Assembly: GCA_963565915.1 (NCBI GenBank)
Contig: OY751495.1
Coordinates: 1,116,001-1,180,000, forward strand
Direction: 5' to 3'
DNA length: 64,000 bases
DNA from: Entoloma clypeatum
Taxonomy: Eukaryota > Basidiomycota > Agaricomycetes > Agaricales > Entolomataceae
Positions within the stretch are counted from its first letter, which is position 1; each line of letters starts with the position of its first letter. A model generated the notes under the pieces. The model searched no databases and was not told the origin of the DNA. It saw only the letters and a list, made by a program, of their open reading frames with translations. Position numbers and translations under genes: made by a program. Below, piece after piece: positions 8,776-18,647 of the stretch.

Positions 8776-11700
8776 ACAGTGCGCCCTCGTTGTCTACTAA
8801 AAATCGTTATGCTGCCTTATTTATGGAACAATATGATCCTATACCCTCCATCTCTAAGCCTGCAAACGATCCTATAGTCGCACCCAACTCCGCAAACCCT
8901 ATCCGCATCCGCTTCTCTAAGTGGGAGCGGCGGCTTCCAAAACAATATGTTCTCGCCGCAGCCGCTCGCTCCGACAATTCCCTCGAACTAGACATAGTTC
9001 TCGAAACTACCGACACTAAAGACATACTATCACAAAAGGCCTTACTCGACAGTGGGGCAACAGGATCGTTTATTGAACGTACTCTGGTCGAGAAACACCG
9101 ACTCTCTACTCGAAAACTACAACGCGCAATTCCGGTATACAACATCGACGGAACTCCGAATGAGGCCGGAGCAATAACGGAGGTGTTGGACGTAGTGCTC
9201 CGCTATCGGGATCACTCGGAACGGACCCAGCTTGCAGTCACAAGTTTGGGAAAACAAGAAATCGTGTTAGGCTTCACTTGGCTCAAAGAACACAACCCCG
9301 AGGTAGATTGGACTTCAGGGGAAGTGAAGATGAGCCGGTGTCCTGCACGATGTCGGACATGCCAACAGGAGGCAGCCCAAGAGCGGAAGGAGCGGAAGTT
9401 CGAACAAGTCCGCATCCGAGCCTGTCGGATGGGTTCCACTCCGACGTCCGGTCTAGAGGAGGAGGCTCCACGCGGCCCATGGGTGGAGGATGTCACAGAA
9501 GGAGAAGAAACGGAGGAGTTAGCGGAAGACGATGAGGAAGAGGATGAGTTTGAGGAGGGAGACCGCCTTTTTGTCGGAACAGTACCTGCGGAGGCGGAGT
9601 TCATCCGCGCTTCATCCAATATCTCGCAACGTCTATCGGAGGCCTTCCTCAGTAACCAGAAACCCAAATCTTTCCGCAATTCCGTACCAGACCACTTGTT
9701 TGATTTCGAAGACGTATTCTCAAAGACCTCTTTCGACACCTTACCGGAAGAGCGGACGTGGGACCACGCCATTGAACTTGTTCCGGACGCCTCTCCGGCG
9801 GGTTGTAAGGTATATCCGCTCGCCCCGAACGAACAGAAAGAACTCGACGCGTTTTTGGAGGAAAACCTTGCAACTGGTCGGATCCGCCCTTCCAAGTCTC
9901 CGATGGCATCTCCGGTGTTCTATATCAAGAAAAAGGATGGCTCCCTTCGTCTTGTACAAGACTACCGGTCACTCAATTCCAAAACTATCAAAAACAAGTA
10001 TCCGCTTCCGCTCATATCCGAACTGATCAATAAACTTCAACGCGCTCAATACTTCACCAAACTCGACATCCGCTGGGGTTACAACAATGTACGGATAAAG
10101 CCCGGAGACGAGTGGAAGGCCGCTTTTCGGACCAATCGCGGACTCTATGAACCATTGGTGATGTTCTTCGGCCTCACTAATAGTCCATCCACATTCCAGA
10201 CTATGATGAACGAGATCTTTCAGGACCTTATCACTGAAGGTGTAGTTTGTGTTTACCTTGACGATATACTCATCTTCACGGAGACCCTTGCGGAACATCG
10301 GAGGGTCACACAGATTGTACTGGAACGACTTCGCGAACACAAACTCTATCTAAAACCAGAGAAATGCGAGTTTGAGCAAACGCGCATTGAATACTTAGGC
10401 CTTATTATTGAACAAGGACGCGTAGAGATGGATCCGGTGAAAGTAGCGGGGGTCGCGGAGTGGCCTGCTCCGACAAACGTCCGAGAAGTACAGTCCTTTC
10501 TGGGGTTCACTAACTTCTATCGCCGTTTTATTGAAGGGTTTTCGGACATCGCGCGCCCTCTTTTCGAGCTCACGAAGAAGGGGCACCTCTGGTCTTGGAA
10601 GGAAGGAGAAGTGTCCGCATTTGCGGAGTTGAAGCGGAGGATTACATCCGCTCCGATCCTGGTCTTAGCTGATCATCGAAAGGAGTGGCGGGTAGAAGCG
10701 GATAGCTCGGACTTTGCAACTGGAGCAGTACTGTCCCAACCAACAGAGGACGGTAAGTGGCACCCTGTCGCATTCTATTCCAAAAGCCTCAGTCCGGTGG
10801 AACGCAACTACGAGATCTATGACAAGGAGATGTTGGCAGTGGTCCGCGCATTAGAGGAGTGGAGGCACTTCCTTGAAGGAGCGGAGAAGACAGTGGAGAT
10901 TTGGACGGACCACAAAAATCTTGAGTACTTCATGACAGCTCAAAAACTAAATCGACGACAAGCTAGATGGTCCTTATACCTCGCTCGTTTCGATTTTAAA
11001 ATGCACCATCGACCTGGAAAGTCAATGGGCAAGTCCGACGCTTTGTCCCGACGAGCGGACCACGGAGACGGATCGCGGGACAACGAAAACATCATCCTTC
11101 TTCGACCAGAATTGTTTGCAGTGCGAGCAATGCGTGGGGTAACTGTTCAAGGGGAAGAACGCGACGTCCTCTGCCAGGTCCGACAGGGAATCCGAGAGGG
11201 GCTACTGGAGGATAGTGTGGCGGAGGTCGTCAGATCCCTTCCGACCGTCGGAGCGGGGTCTGTCCGAAGTGCGGAGTGGAGGCAAGCGGAAGGTTTGCTC
11301 TACTTCAGGGATCGTATCTATGTTCCTAATAATCCCCAACTGCGTCATCGGATCCTCACACAACACCACGACACTCCGGTGGCCGGACATCCGGGACGGT
11401 GGAAAACCTTGGAACTGGTGTCGCGCAATTACTGGTGGCCACACATGTCTCGTTTAATAGGTCAATATTGCAAGACATGCGACTCATGCCTCCGCACCAA
11501 GGTCCGACGCACTCCGCCCTCCGGAGAGCTCAATCCACTACCGGTCCCCACGGAGCGGTGGCAAGTAACCAGTGTTGACTTCATTACTGAACTACCAGAA
11601 GCCCACGGCTACGACGCTATCATGGTGGCAGTGGACTCAGTAGGGAAGCGGGGACACTTCATCCCGACGCACTCCGACATCTCCGCACTCGGGACTGCAC

Positions 11701-12680
11701 GCTCCTATATTCAAAACGTCTGGAAACTCCACGGACTACCGGAGGCCATTGTCTCCGACCGCGGACCACAGTTTGTCGCCAAGTTCACGCGCGAACTATA
11801 TAGGCTACTTGGCATTAAGATTGCTGCCTCGACAGCCTACCATCCGCAGTCGGACGGACAGACGGAGCGGGTCAATCAAGGATTGGAACAATATCTTCGC
11901 CTATTCGTCAATGAACGTCAAGATGATTGGGACGAATGGCTTCCGATGGCTGAATTTGCATACAACAACCATGTTCACGCATCGACACGTCAAACTCCGT
12001 TCTACATTGACACCGGCCGCCATCCGCGCATGGGATTCGAACCTCGCGAGAAGCGGACGGAAATCGAGGCGGTAGCGGATTTCAGCGAGCGGATGAAGTC
12101 CGCTCTGGAAGAGGCTCGCGCAGCACTAACAAAGGCAAAGGACGACATGGCGCGATACTACAACCAGCATCGGAGCACCACTCCGACATTCCGCCCGGGG
12201 GACAAGGTCTTTTTAGACTCATCGGACCTCAAAACCACCCGACCCACAAAAAAACTTGCACATCGGTACGTAGGCCCTTTCCCAGTGGTCCGACCTGTCG
12301 GAACACATGCCTACGAACTTCGCCTTCCCCCTTCCATGTCCCGCATTCACCCAGTATTCCACGTCGTCAAACTTTCACTAGTTCCCGACGACCCTTTCCG
12401 ACGCCAAGTCCGCCCTCCTCCGCCTCCGACGGTAGTGGGAGAAGAATTGGAGTATGATGTTGAAAACCTCTTGGACAGCCGACTGCATCGAGGCAAGCTT
12501 CAATTCTTGGTCAAATGGAAGGGATATGGCTACGAAGAGAATTCCTGGGAAGCAGAAGACAATGTCCACGCTCCGCGCCTAGTCCGCGACTTCTACCGAC
12601 GTCATCCGGGAGCTCCGCGTCGGATCTCCGCTGCGATATTCGACTCGTTTCGCCTGACACGTCGAGACGCCGTGCCTTGA
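8610..12680 (+). CDS. pol: Gypsy A1 Pol: protease, RT, RNase H, integrase, chromodomain
   Basis: The open frame encodes up to 1356 residues. Domains in order are an aspartic protease (LLDSGATGSF, about 147), an acidic stretch (EEDEFEEGD), RT with YLDDIL (about 549), and RNase H (EADSSDFATG, about 695). The integrase has an HHCC zinc finger (HHDTPVAGHPG ... CKTCDSC, from about 918), a DDE core beginning VDFITELP (about 989) and AYHPQSDGQTERVNQ. The chromodomain is at about 1280-1330 (FLVKWKGYGYEENSWE). The pol frame is -1 relative to gag, so expression probably needs a -1 frameshift in the overlap, and the ATG at 8610 need not be used. No stop or gap is visible. The chromodomain places it in the chromoviruses. 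Confidence 0.95.
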   Translation: MPPSLRRPIHDDGGTRRVYHGTTRGQGRGGRQLRSAHGVCGVGGRTGGFSSSQRVNSAPSLSTKNRYAALFMEQYDPIPSISKPANDPIVAPNSANPIRIRFSKWERRLPKQYVLAAAARSDNSLELDIVLETTDTKDILSQKALLDSGATGSFIERTLVEKHRLSTRKLQRAIPVYNIDGTPNEAGAITEVLDVVLRYRDHSERTQLAVTSLGKQEIVLGFTWLKEHNPEVDWTSGEVKMSRCPARCRTCQQEAAQERKERKFEQVRIRACRMGSTPTSGLEEEAPRGPWVEDVTEGEETEELAEDDEEEDEFEEGDRLFVGTVPAEAEFIRASSNISQRLSEAFLSNQKPKSFRNSVPDHLFDFEDVFSKTSFDTLPEERTWDHAIELVPDASPAGCKVYPLAPNEQKELDAFLEENLATGRIRPSKSPMASPVFYIKKKDGSLRLVQDYRSLNSKTIKNKYPLPLISELINKLQRAQYFTKLDIRWGYNNVRIKPGDEWKAAFRTNRGLYEPLVMFFGLTNSPSTFQTMMNEIFQDLITEGVVCVYLDDILIFTETLAEHRRVTQIVLERLREHKLYLKPEKCEFEQTRIEYLGLIIEQGRVEMDPVKVAGVAEWPAPTNVREVQSFLGFTNFYRRFIEGFSDIARPLFELTKKGHLWSWKEGEVSAFAELKRRITSAPILVLADHRKEWRVEADSSDFATGAVLSQPTEDGKWHPVAFYSKSLSPVERNYEIYDKEMLAVVRALEEWRHFLEGAEKTVEIWTDHKNLEYFMTAQKLNRRQARWSLYLARFDFKMHHRPGKSMGKSDALSRRADHGDGSRDNENIILLRPELFAVRAMRGVTVQGEERDVLCQVRQGIREGLLEDSVAEVVRSLPTVGAGSVRSAEWRQAEGLLYFRDRIYVPNNPQLRHRILTQHHDTPVAGHPGRWKTLELVSRNYWWPHMSRLIGQYCKTCDSCLRTKVRRTPPSGELNPLPVPTERWQVTSVDFITELPEAHGYDAIMVAVDSVGKRGHFIPTHSDISALGTARSYIQNVWKLHGLPEAIVSDRGPQFVAKFTRELYRLLGIKIAASTAYHPQSDGQTERVNQGLEQYLRLFVNERQDDWDEWLPMAEFAYNNHVHASTRQTPFYIDTGRHPRMGFEPREKRTEIEAVADFSERMKSALEEARAALTKAKDDMARYYNQHRSTTPTFRPGDKVFLDSSDLKTTRPTKKLAHRYVGPFPVVRPVGTHAYELRLPPSMSRIHPVFHVVKLSLVPDDPFRRQVRPPPPPTVVGEELEYDVENLLDSRLHRGKLQFLVKWKGYGYEENSWEAEDNVHAPRLVRDFYRRHPGAPRRISAAIFDSFRLTRRDAVP

Positions 12681-12691
12681 AGGGGGGGTGA
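12681..12691 (+). other. Polypurine tract of gypsy A1
   Basis: AGGGGGGGTGA lies between the pol stop codon (12678-12680) and the first base of the 3' LTR. Confidence 0.85.
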
Positions 12692-13125
12692 TGTAAGGGC
12701 AACCACTTTCACTTTTCACTTTTCCTTTACTTTCCTCCTTTCCTTTCTATTCCACCATCTCCGACGTCCTCCGATCGTATCCGCTGTCTCCGACATCTTA
12801 TCCGCCTCTCCGCATCTGACGACTCCGTCCCCATCCGCTACTCCGCACGTCGGATCGCAGGTACTATCATTCATCTTGTTTCCATTCATCCTTCATCGCT
12901 ACTCCCGATCATTGCTCATCATTCATGTGTCTCGTTTTATCTCTTATTTCATATCTCATTTTACTATTTATCGCAGCTAGCTTGCAGGGGAATCCTTAGA
13001 ACTTTCTCTTCGGATCTCCCTTGCAAGGTATGTGTTGTATTACTTATTAGACTGCTCAATCTAAACTTCGGATCTCCCTTGCAAGTATCTGAGTTTGAGT
13101 CTTGGATCGTAAGGTCGCCCTTACA
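12692..13125 (+). repeat. 3' LTR of gypsy A1
   Basis: It is 434 bp, colinear with the 5' LTR at 7026-7459, and followed by the second gtctg (13126-13130). Confidence 0.95.
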
Positions 13126-13130
13126 GTCTG

Positions 13131-14690
13131 CGCCCCATCCGTGAGCGTGCGGATGAACCGTTCAGCAGTACCGTTTTGCGAGTGGGCATATGGCACTGTC
13201 TGTTGAACAGAAATGCCTTTGGCGCTAAAATGATTACCTAGCAGGCCCTTGATGAATTCCAAGGCGCCATCACAACGGACGGCCTTAACAAGGGAACCTG
13301 TCTGGCACTCGACCATAGCCTCAACAAAGAGATACTTGTCGTAAGTCTGGCTCTTCTTGGATAATGGGTATGTGAATCCGAAATGCATGTGAGAGTCCAA
13401 GATACTGACAAAATAAGTGTTCCCAGCCGGCGATCGCGTCGGGAAAGGGCCACATATGTCCATGTGTAGGAGATCACCTGGATGTTCAGCACGTCTGTTG
13501 TGAGATACAAATGGTTGCTGAGGGTACTTCCCGATGATGCAAGAGACACAATGGTCCCGTTCGCTTGGTCCTGTGAATGTGATACCATTCACTATACCTT
13601 TCATAAGGATACTGCACGTCATCTCAGAACTGGCGTGGCCAAGACATCGGTGCCAAAGATGGAATGTGTTCTCAACTGGGACGAAGGTGACCTGGTCTGG
13701 GACAGTCTCTACAGGATCTGGTGGGAGAAGAAAGTCACAGTCCAGGAATGATATGCGATGAAGGAAATCAGCCCGGAGTGGCATCAGTTCCCCCGAGGGC
13801 AGGGGAAAGTCAATGGTAGTACCGCTAGATAAAAAGTGTAGGTGTACACCCTTCTCCTGGAAGCTCCCAATGGACAGGAGGTTAATAGGCACATCTGGAG
13901 CATGAAGACAGTCCAGCAGCACGATTGTGTATTGTTTACCACCCAGCGTAACATGGAAGCGGACCTCACCTCGTGCTAGCGCGTTCAATACGCCGCAATT
14001 GGCTGTGCCCACTGGCATAGCCTGGTCGGGATGATATGTCCAGAAATATTGTCAGTCATGAAAGATGTGCGATGAGGCAGCCGAATCAAGGACCGAGTTG
14101 TATCGCTTTGGGATCATCAGATAAGCTACCGGGCCAAGGGTATGCTTGAGGTCAAGGAAAGGTGCGGCAACGAATGTGGTAGTAGGTCGAAGGGTGGGGT
14201 GATCACGTGGGGGGTAGTAGACAAGTATATCAGATTCAGGGGACTCTGGTACAACATGAGGGTCTACTGGGGCACAGGTAACTGCAGTAGATGTATCATC
14301 TGGTAGGGGTGACGCTCCGGGTGTAGATGGGGTAGGTAAGGTAAAGTCCGTCGCAATGTTCGCATGTTCCCGACGATGGCCCATACTGAGGCCCTTGATG
14401 TTGTTAGGGTTGCCACCGTTCGGCGCAATACAGTGTTCGTGTAAGTGGCCAAGAGCACCGCATGTCGAGCACATCATGTTGCGGTTGCGCTGAACTGTAT
14501 CCGTAGACGTGGCTAATGGGACAGGAGCACCGGAGGTCGGCGGGGCAGATGACAAGGCGGTCGCCGACATGGCAGAACAAGCAGGGCGTCGTGGTTGTTG
14601 GGAATCAGGGTGTAGGTGGCGGTTGCGTATGTTGATGGTAAGGACCTTCATGGCCAGGACTTCAATATGGTGGTAGACTGGTGGGCGCAT
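13131..14690 (-). pseudogene. Copia B zinc knuckle, protease and integrase N-terminal half
   Basis: On the minus strand from 14690: a CCHC knuckle CSTCGALGHLHEHC (about 14470-14430) and a protease-like site VLDSAASSHIFHD (about 14090). Its catalytic triplet is DSA where copia proteases normally have DSG. An in-frame TGA at 14052-14054 follows. Then comes a GAG-pre-integrase domain (FHLWHRCLGHASSEM, about 13655; CVSCIIGKY). The integrase core has LLHMDICGPFP, RCDGALEF and SQNGTAERFIRTLTDG up to the gypsy A1 insertion. The frame differs from that of gag upstream, so this part needs a frameshift or is broken there. Its continuation lies at 7020 and below. Confidence 0.87.
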
Positions 14691-15931
14691 ATCAAAACCA
14701 TCATAAACAAGTTTGCGTATGATTCATTGTGCAGTAGGTTGTCAACAAAGTGGTGCGTGAGGTTGAAGTTGGTAAAGTCCCATGGTGTTCCCTGAAGTTG
14801 TTGAAGAGCCGCACGCCAGGCCTCGACGAATTGTACTACTGAATCCCCACCATTGCCACACTTGAAGCATACAATCTTATCCTTGACGACACCCGCACCC
14901 GCAGCATCACCACCCCCATAACCTTGGGAAAGAGCGGTGTAAACGTCACGGGCGGTGGAGGTGATGTTGCCCAGCATGTCGCGACACGGAGGTACCATCG
15001 AAGCAGGGCCCTGTCCAAGTCTGCCAACCAGTATGTGTCGTATGATACCATCGGTGCGCCACCAGTCTTTGTATCCGTCGATCTCGGTCTGGGTCGAAAG
15101 AGGATTGAGCTCAGGCGGGTAAGAGGATTCAGAAAGCGGTTCGTATAACTCATCGTTGGTTGAAATATGTGTATAGAGGCCCAGGTTGTCAACCATGTCG
15201 ATCATAGCCGTGTACCATCGAGGCCAATCGCCAGTGGTAGAAAGAAGTGGAATGCGGGATAAATCAGGTAAAGTAACTTTGAAGGTGGAAGAGTGTGAGG
15301 TTCGCATAACGGGATTGGTAGGTAACAGAGCGGCAGGTACAGGAGCAGTAGGTAATGGTTGTGGTTGGAAGGGTGAATGCAGGGGGGGAGGGTGTGCCTG
15401 TCGATGTGCGTGATGTAGCATCTGAGAGGCAGAGGGGGGTACCCGGGGTGACGCGCGGTGTGGGGAGGAAGGAATGTTCGGAGGGTCCAAAATTGTAAAT
15501 ATATGCGCGGGAAAACTGGCCAGAGGGGCCCAGGGGTAATTAAGAGGTGATAATCTGGAGGTGGTTGCACAAGGGAAGGGGGAGGATTGCAGAAGAGCAC
15601 ATGAAGGAGAGGTGTTTGGGTGTTTGTATGTAGTAGTCGGTACAAATATAGTAGAGGACTCACCAATCGACACGCGCACTTTACCCTTGTTCAACGACGG
15701 TATTGGGGGTGTTTGTGAAGATTTCCGAGATGTACGTAAGGGAGGAAGGTGGGGTGGAATGTCATAAAATGGATGTGGGTGCATAGCTGAAAATTTCAAA
15801 GGGCCACTGGCGGTTGCCAAGGTGGTCAGAGCGGGTCTGGTCGGTTCCAGAGAGACAAAAACGGTGGTGTTCAATGAAAGAACGGGCGCAGAGGCCGGGT
15901 GAGGTAACCATGGTTCGAGATTATCGGCCAT
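14648..15931 (-). CDS. gag: Copia B Gag-like protein
   Basis: The frame runs from the Met at 15931 (MADNLEPWLPHP) to 14648, about 427 residues. It is open further upstream into the LTR (to 16135), but that part is leader sequence. A long Pro/Ser-rich region is followed by a copia Gag (UBN2-like) capsid part with WPRWYTAMIDMVDNLGLYTHI (about 15220-15160), WWRTDGIIRHILVG and VVQFVEAWRAALQQL. The last residues leave the Gag pattern and the zinc knuckle continues in another frame, which indicates a frameshift near 14690. Function would be RNA packaging; it is now probably defective. Confidence 0.75.
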   Translation of the reverse strand: MADNLEPWLPHPASAPVLSLNTTVFVSLEPTRPALTTLATASGPLKFSAMHPHPFYDIPPHLPPLRTSRKSSQTPPIPSLNKGKVRVSIGESSTIFVPTTTYKHPNTSPSCALLQSSPFPCATTSRLSPLNYPWAPLASFPAHIFTILDPPNIPSSPHRASPRVPPSASQMLHHAHRQAHPPPLHSPFQPQPLPTAPVPAALLPTNPVMRTSHSSTFKVTLPDLSRIPLLSTTGDWPRWYTAMIDMVDNLGLYTHISTNDELYEPLSESSYPPELNPLSTQTEIDGYKDWWRTDGIIRHILVGRLGQGPASMVPPCRDMLGNITSTARDVYTALSQGYGGGDAAGAGVVKDKIVCFKCGNGGDSVVQFVEAWRAALQQLQGTPWDFTNFNLTHHFVDNLLHNESYANLFMMVLICAHQSTTILKSWP

Positions 15932-16040
15932 TGCGGAAAAAGATTGGGCATTGATTGATCCAGTAAAAGGACCGATTAGAGCATGATGGGAGTCGTGGGG
16001 CGTCCTCAAGGCACAATCCAAGTCAAGGTCCCTAAGGGAA

Positions 16041-16050
16041 GCCCATAACC
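16041..16050 (-). other. Primer-binding site of copia B
   Basis: Directly after the 5' LTR end CTTACA, the minus strand reads GGTTATGGGC. It matches the anticodon-arm complement of initiator tRNA-Met, the internal (half-molecule) priming used by copia-group elements. Confidence 0.75.
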
Positions 16051-16254
16051 TGTAAGCAGGACCTAGAACACATAGGGACCGTGTAACTAAAGGTATGTGA
16101 GTATGAGGAGTAGGTGGATAAAGGCAACGACACACTTACGTCCTCAGGGAGTCCGAATGAACAACGACTGAGGACGCAGATGGGCATATATACAGTGGAT
16201 GCTGTCACATGGAGAGAATGTAGGTATGCGGTGATATATGATGTATGTCTAACA
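16051..16254 (-). repeat. 5' LTR of copia B
   Basis: On the minus strand it runs from TGTTAGACATAC to CCTGCTTACA, 204 bp, matching 4440-4719 except for the duplication in the latter. The candidate target duplication caacc follows at 16255-16259. Confidence 0.9.
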
Positions 16255-16317
16255 CAACCTCTTCAGTCACGCGCACGAAGATGGTACAGTAGAACAGGGG
16301 ACTACAAACTCGGAGTA

Positions 16318-16704
16318 CACTCCTGACACTGGTATGTTTTTCTGGAGGAAAAATCTTTTGTGAAAGAGGAATCCTCTTCAAAGTATGTCATATAGAAAAT
16401 TTTCGGAAACATATAATGTGTTTCCAAAGTATTTCTTCTGGTAAAACTTTTCATTTTTCCAAGAGTTTTTCTCAAAGATAAACTTATTCCATTGTTCAAA
16501 CAATGGATCTAGTTTTTCCTCAAGAAAACTGTAGGATAAACAATAACTTTTTTGGCCAAAAATATTTGGAAAAAACATTACATGTTTCTTGAAAATTTCC
16601 ATATAAAATACTTTGTATCTTTCTTAAAGATATACCCAAAGAAAAGAGGATTCCTCTTTCATAATGAATTTTTCCTCCAGAAAAACTTTTCAGTGTCAGG
16701 AGTG
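16318..16704. mobile_element. Fold-back MITE, CACTA-like ends
   Basis: The 387-bp AT-rich element is one long imperfect palindrome. CACTCCTGACACTG at the left is mirrored by CAGTGTCAGGAGTG at the right, followed inward by matching arms (TTTTTCTGGAGGAAAAATC against its complement) down to a centre near 16495 (ATTGTTCAAACAAT). GTA flanks it on both sides (16315-16317, 16705-16707), a likely 3-bp target duplication. CACT ends plus a 3-bp duplication fit a CACTA-derived miniature element. No coding capacity. Confidence 0.75.
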
Positions 16705-16851
16705 GTACTACAGTATTGTTGGTTGTCTCGATGTGCAAATTCTTCTCTCCGCAAATCCCCCTTGCTTGACCTATGTATGTAGAATCACTTCACGTCTTGC
16801 GGTGGCGGGAGACCACAGTGCTGCATTTTTATAATTCAGCTCAACATAACA

Positions 16852-17058
16852 TTACCACATGCAGGGACGACTCACTCCCCGTGTTGCACCCGGGAAATCA
16901 GCGAGGCAAAGAAATCTCGGGTAGTGACAACACTCCCCGTTGTGCTGGCATTGTCCTGTTGGGTTCACGCAGGTGGGGTTAGATTTGCGAGGGAGGACTT
17001 GGGAGGCGCCAGTGACGCATAGAACGACAGAAAGGACGAAAATGGTGGAGAAGTGCAT
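16852..17058 (-). CDS. Small secreted cysteine-rich protein (knottin-like spacing)
   Basis: The 68-residue ORF starts at ATG 17058. Residues 1-19 are a clear signal peptide (MHFSTIFVLSVVLCVTGAS). The mature part of about 49 residues has six cysteines at 30, 37, 43, 44, 51 and 66, the C-C-CC-C-C order of inhibitor-cystine-knot peptides. A TATAAAAG box lies about 80 bp upstream on the same strand. It sits in the only stretch of the window free of recognisable transposons. Length, leader and promoter make a real gene likely. The role is unknown: such proteins in fungi are often called small secreted proteins, but I recognise no family member. The cystine-knot fold is inference from spacing alone. 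Confidence 0.6.
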   Translation of the reverse strand: MHFSTIFVLSVVLCVTGASQVLPRKSNPTCVNPTGQCQHNGECCHYPRFLCLADFPGATRGVSRPCMW

Positions 17059-17136
17059 AGCGAGAATGGGTGGACTGATTCGAGTGAGCGATGACTTCGG
17101 ACACTTGCTGTGCTGCCAGTGAAGGTGGCCAACGTT

Positions 17137-17144
17137 CTTTTATA
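17137..17144 (-). promoter_or_regulatory. TATA box of the secreted-protein gene
   Basis: The minus strand reads TATAAAAG 79-86 bp upstream of the ATG at 17058, leaving room for a 5' leader of about 50 nt. Confidence 0.55.
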
Positions 17145-17514
17145 TCCCCAACGCCAATTACCGACTTGCAGGTCACAGGTACACAGGTATCAATGGAGAA
17201 AATTTTCAACAGGGGATGAAGAAGCGGTGAGAATTGGAAGCCTTCAAGTTGAGCCAAGTCGACTGCGGAAGAAGGTCAGGGATACAGTACCGCCGGACAG
17301 AAATGTATGTGAATCCTCAAGCGCACCCGTGTGGAGGATATCGACTTATCCTGTTTTTGGGCGCGCTCTGCATACTTATCTTTCGCCGCCAGGATGGTTT
17401 TTAAGACAGGACAATACTTACCACTGGTGGACCTCGATTCTACGGACGTCGTACGAGGATACTTAAGAGACACGGGTTCTAAACCTCCATCTACACCTCG
17501 GTGACACAGAGACT

Positions 17515-17771
17515 GCCTGCAGGGAAGATCGGGCGGCGATACATCTATTGAAGATTCGCACATCGTCCGTCCACCGTGGCACGACTTGGACAGGTGGGAA
17601 ATTGGACCTCACAGAGCTACTAAGTAAAGACAAGGGCGCTAGACGTCGACCTAGACATGCGGCCAATTGCGAAAATGCCATGTACCATGTACTTGGGTTA
17701 TGTGGGCGCGTGGCCTGTACCAACTCCCTTGACCCAGGCCGTGTGAGGCCTGGCCTTGGATTCATGGTTAC
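17515..17771 (+). repeat. Degenerate duplicated segment, copy 1
   Basis: It shares many short identical blocks with 18026-18276 in the same order and about 511 bp apart: GCCTGCAGGGAAG, GTCCGTCCACCGTGGCA, ACGTCGACCT, GTGGCCTGTAC and GGCCTTG near the end. The overall match is imperfect with indels. The region between and around has no convincing gene; several short frames exist but none shows a domain. Confidence 0.55.
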
Positions 17772-18025
17772 CGGTTACACGTTACAGCTAAATCCGACAT
17801 ACCGTTAGGCCGGCCGAGGAAAAAATAATGTACAGCGGAGTCGAGCAGAGGAAATAGAACTTGGATCTCTTTGGAAGGAATCCGTGCACGGTCACTTTGT
17901 GAGTCCGAGTCGCCGTTCAATGCAAAATCAAACACCTCAATCAGAAGAAGCGGATTCTGCGAGCTCGGTACGTTCCCCAGTGCAGTGCTGTGGTAGACCT
18001 CAGTCTAAACAGAGAGCCGGAGCCC

Positions 18026-18276
18026 GCCTGCAGGGAAGCCCGAGCAGCGACACAAGATTCACACATTGTCCGTCCACCGTGGCATGATATCTACCCGAGG
18101 TGCGCGAATTGAACCTCACCGAGCTACCACAGACAAGTGCGCTAAACAACCCATCCCAGACGTCGACCTCAGTGTGCAGTCAATTGCAAAAAGACTATGC
18201 GATGTAGAGAAGTGGCCTGTACGGGTACCAGCTCCATTGACCCATGCCATATGAGCTTGGCCTTGATCGTGGTTAA
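18026..18276 (+). repeat. Degenerate duplicated segment, copy 2
   Basis: Partner of 17515-17771, same orientation. The blocks GTCCGTCCACCGTGGCA and GTGGCCTGTAC are retained. It may be an old tandem duplication of about 0.5 kb or two copies of a short unknown repeat. Confidence 0.5.
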
Positions 18277-18526
18277 CGTTCACGCGTTCACGGCCAGTGC
18301 AGGTGGTCCCTGGGAAATCCTCCGATTGTTCGGTGAGGGCAGAAGCACCCTCTGAGCCGGTTCTCGTTCCTTTCTTAGTTACAACATCAGATTCCATCCC
18401 ACAAAGGTGCCCCTGTGCTTCCGCAGGGGCTGGAACAGCGGTCGCGACGGTTCGACGTGCACACGTGCATCAACAAACTCTGGTGATGTTAGCCAGCCCT
18501 GCACAGTAGCCCTACTCAAATTTAGT

Positions 18527-18630
18527 TTACAGTGCTTTGCATATCACTCTGCAGTTTAATGCGATTTTTTTGGCTTACAGTGCTTTGCATGTATCTTTGC
18601 ACACCAACACGATTTTTTTTTTTGGCTTCG
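18527..18630 (+). repeat. Two-copy tandem repeat, 48-bp period
   Basis: TTACAGTGCTTTGCAT at 18527 recurs at 18575, each copy ending in ACGATTTTTT or GCGATTTTTT. It lies just outside the left end of the YR retrotransposon. Confidence 0.6.
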
Positions 18631-18647
18631 TAATCATCTGATGTGAC

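Larger units (their letters stand above)
7026..13125 (+). mobile_element. Gypsy element A1 (chromodomain Ty3/gypsy), full length
   Basis: The 6100-bp element has 434-bp LTRs, TG...CA ends, a gtctg target duplication, a self-priming type primer site, gag, overlapping pol with chromodomain, and a polypurine tract directly after the pol stop. I find a single LTR-to-LTR difference by eye (gactccgcccc against gactccgtccc), and both large ORFs are open. It is therefore young and possibly functional. It interrupts copia B. Confidence 0.95.
4440..16254 (-). mobile_element. Copia element B, minus strand, split by gypsy A1
   Basis: The element reads 5' to 3' on the minus strand: LTR 16051-16254, primer site, gag, zinc knuckle-protease, integrase, RT, RNase H, LTR 4440-4719. 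The bases caacc occur at 4435-4439 and 16255-16259, a candidate 5-bp target duplication (one LTR-terminal base seems lost at 4440). Without gypsy A1 it would be about 5.7 kb, normal for copia. Several frameshifts and stops mark it as dead. Confidence 0.88.

Noticed and set aside
9212..9895. Minus-strand ORF of 227 codons within gypsy A1 (and its twin in A2)
   Set aside because: It is antisense to pol; Ser-rich composition mirrors the acidic pol segment.
15202..15666. Minus-strand ORF of 154 codons rich in Leu and Pro
   Set aside because: It is an out-of-frame shadow of the copia B gag.
18080..18140. tRNA gene suggested by GGTTCAATTC and TAGCTC-like motifs on the minus strand
   Set aside because: The A-box-like and B-box-like motifs are only a few bases apart and no cloverleaf can be drawn.
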